The translations under genes were made by a program, and so were the position numbers. The notes below the pieces were generated by a model. That model was not told where the DNA came from, searched no databases, and saw nothing but the letters and a program-made list of their open reading frames with translations. A DNA stretch of 64,000 nt from Gymnogyps californianus (Eukaryota; Chordata; Aves; Accipitriformes; Cathartidae): positions 41,893,437 through 41,957,436 of the forward strand of contig NC_059500.1 in assembly GCF_018139145.2 (NCBI RefSeq), written 5' to 3'. Below, piece by piece: positions 63,288 through 64,000 of the stretch; within the stretch, counting starts at the first letter, position 1; every line of letters starts with the position of its first letter.

Positions 63288-63452
63288 GGGCTTGACTTTC
63301 AAAGGTACAAAGAAGCTTAAGACACAGGTTGTCTCTTACTGGGACTTTGACAAGTGCCTAATTACTTTTAGTGCCTTTGAGGCTCTAAGGAAGCTTTTGA
63401 AAATCCCATTTGGCACCATAGGTACTTAGATATTTTTGAAAATCTGGCTTCC
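63288..63452. repeat. ancient palindromic amniote interspersed repeat
   Basis: The order GGGCTTGACTTTCAAAGGTA, CTTACTGGGACTTTGACAAG, TAGTGCCTTTGAGGC, AAGCTTTTGAAAATCCCATT and TTTTTGAAAATCTGGCTT follows a repeat common in turtles, crocodilians and birds. In that repeat TTTTGAAAATC arms flank GTGCCTAAG-type units around a self-complementary centre. Recognition is by memory of the pattern. Confidence 0.5.
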
Positions 63453-64000
63453 TGTGACTTGCCTAGTGATGTACCATGTCAGAGGTAGTCAGACAGGCGT
63501 AAGTCTGTCTCAGAGCAGCTGCACTGATAACGTTCCCTAGCATGCCTAGAGATAAGCTGTACCTTTTCAAAGGCTGATATTGGCCTGAATTGTGCCCCAG
63601 AGAGTAGCTCACTTAGGCTTAGTGCAGCTACCCATAGGCTGCATCTACTTGATAACTTAGACCATATTTTAATTTCAAGAAATGCTTGAAGCATTTGATA
63701 CTAAAAAAATCTCAAAACCTGCCTTTCTAGCATGCTCACTGGAATGACATTTTCACTCATACAGTAGTCCTGACTTGGGTTTGGACTATGAGTATGTTTC
63801 TTTGTGTGAATATAGTGGGACTTCATTTGTTACAGGCTACGAAGCAAACAGCTGTCAACAAGCCCTCCTTTTTGTTCCTCTACCACATCAACCCTGCCCT
63901 GCAGCCCTTGCAAAGGAGTGCCATTGTCATGTACTCAAACCCATTGAATCTTTTGTCTGAGATCTTGTTATGCTAAAATGTATTTTGTGTAATTGTAAGT
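63453..64000. other. non-coding, nothing recognised
   Basis: Short open frames at 63479-63694 (minus) and 63775-63976 (plus) have no family resemblance. Confidence 0.45.

Noticed and set aside
1..64000. CRISPR array, tRNA, rRNA or bacterial-type gene cluster
   Set aside because: Looked for spaced direct repeats, tRNA-like T-loop motifs and operon-like dense coding. None was seen, and the sequence is vertebrate in character.
1..64000. Internal retroviral genes linked to the LTRs
   Set aside because: No gag, pol or env-like frames lie beside any of the three LTRs. All reverse-transcriptase frames present have CR1 motifs and CR1 3' ends.

Overview
The window looks like vertebrate nuclear DNA, almost certainly from a bird. 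It is AT-rich and gene-poor. Several chicken-repeat-1 (CR1) LINE copies lie in both orientations. There are three solo long terminal repeats (LTRs) of an avian endogenous retrovirus type, with the typical start 'TGTNNTGNTTTAACCCCAG'. A few very old SINE-like and palindromic repeats and ordinary microsatellites complete the picture. There is no bacterial-type gene organisation, no rRNA, no recognisable tRNA and no CRISPR array.

Layout. 1-18.7 kb: mostly unique AT-rich DNA. It holds two weak candidate spliced exons on the minus strand (361-443 and 18509-18660), a G-rich tract at 1647-1668, an AAATAT-type microsatellite near 10.6 kb, a CORE-SINE/MIR-like fragment near 12.2 kb and a 250-bp imperfect palindrome near 13.1 kb. 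A perfect (TTCCC)18 array sits at 14.0 kb, and a 3'-truncated LTR at 17.37 kb is inserted into an older AT-rich repeat. 18.7-35.4 kb: a minus-strand CR1 at 23.4-24.5 kb, a (TG)n array at 23.1 kb and a MIR-like fragment at 26.4 kb. 35.4-41.2 kb: a complete 600-bp solo LTR with a perfect 6-bp target-site duplication, then two plus-strand CR1s only about 50 bp apart, the second with an almost uninterrupted reverse-transcriptase frame. 41.2-55.2 kb: an old minus-strand CR1 tail (46.0-46.5), a very old plus-strand CR1 (50.6-52.5) and a 2.1-kb minus-strand CR1 (53.1-55.2). 55.2-64 kb: unique DNA, a full-length solo LTR at 59.24 kb and an ancient palindromic repeat at 63.3-63.45 kb.

No host gene could be recognised with confidence. 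Nearly all long open frames are CR1 coding remnants, their antisense shadows, or translations of simple repeats. The window is best read as intergenic or deep-intronic sequence. The CR1 copies are the only clear protein-coding material, and they are decayed copies of one protein: reverse transcriptase with its C-terminal region. Their age differs visibly, from one stop codon in the 39.5-kb copy to heavy decay at 50.6 kb. No novel molecular system was found.
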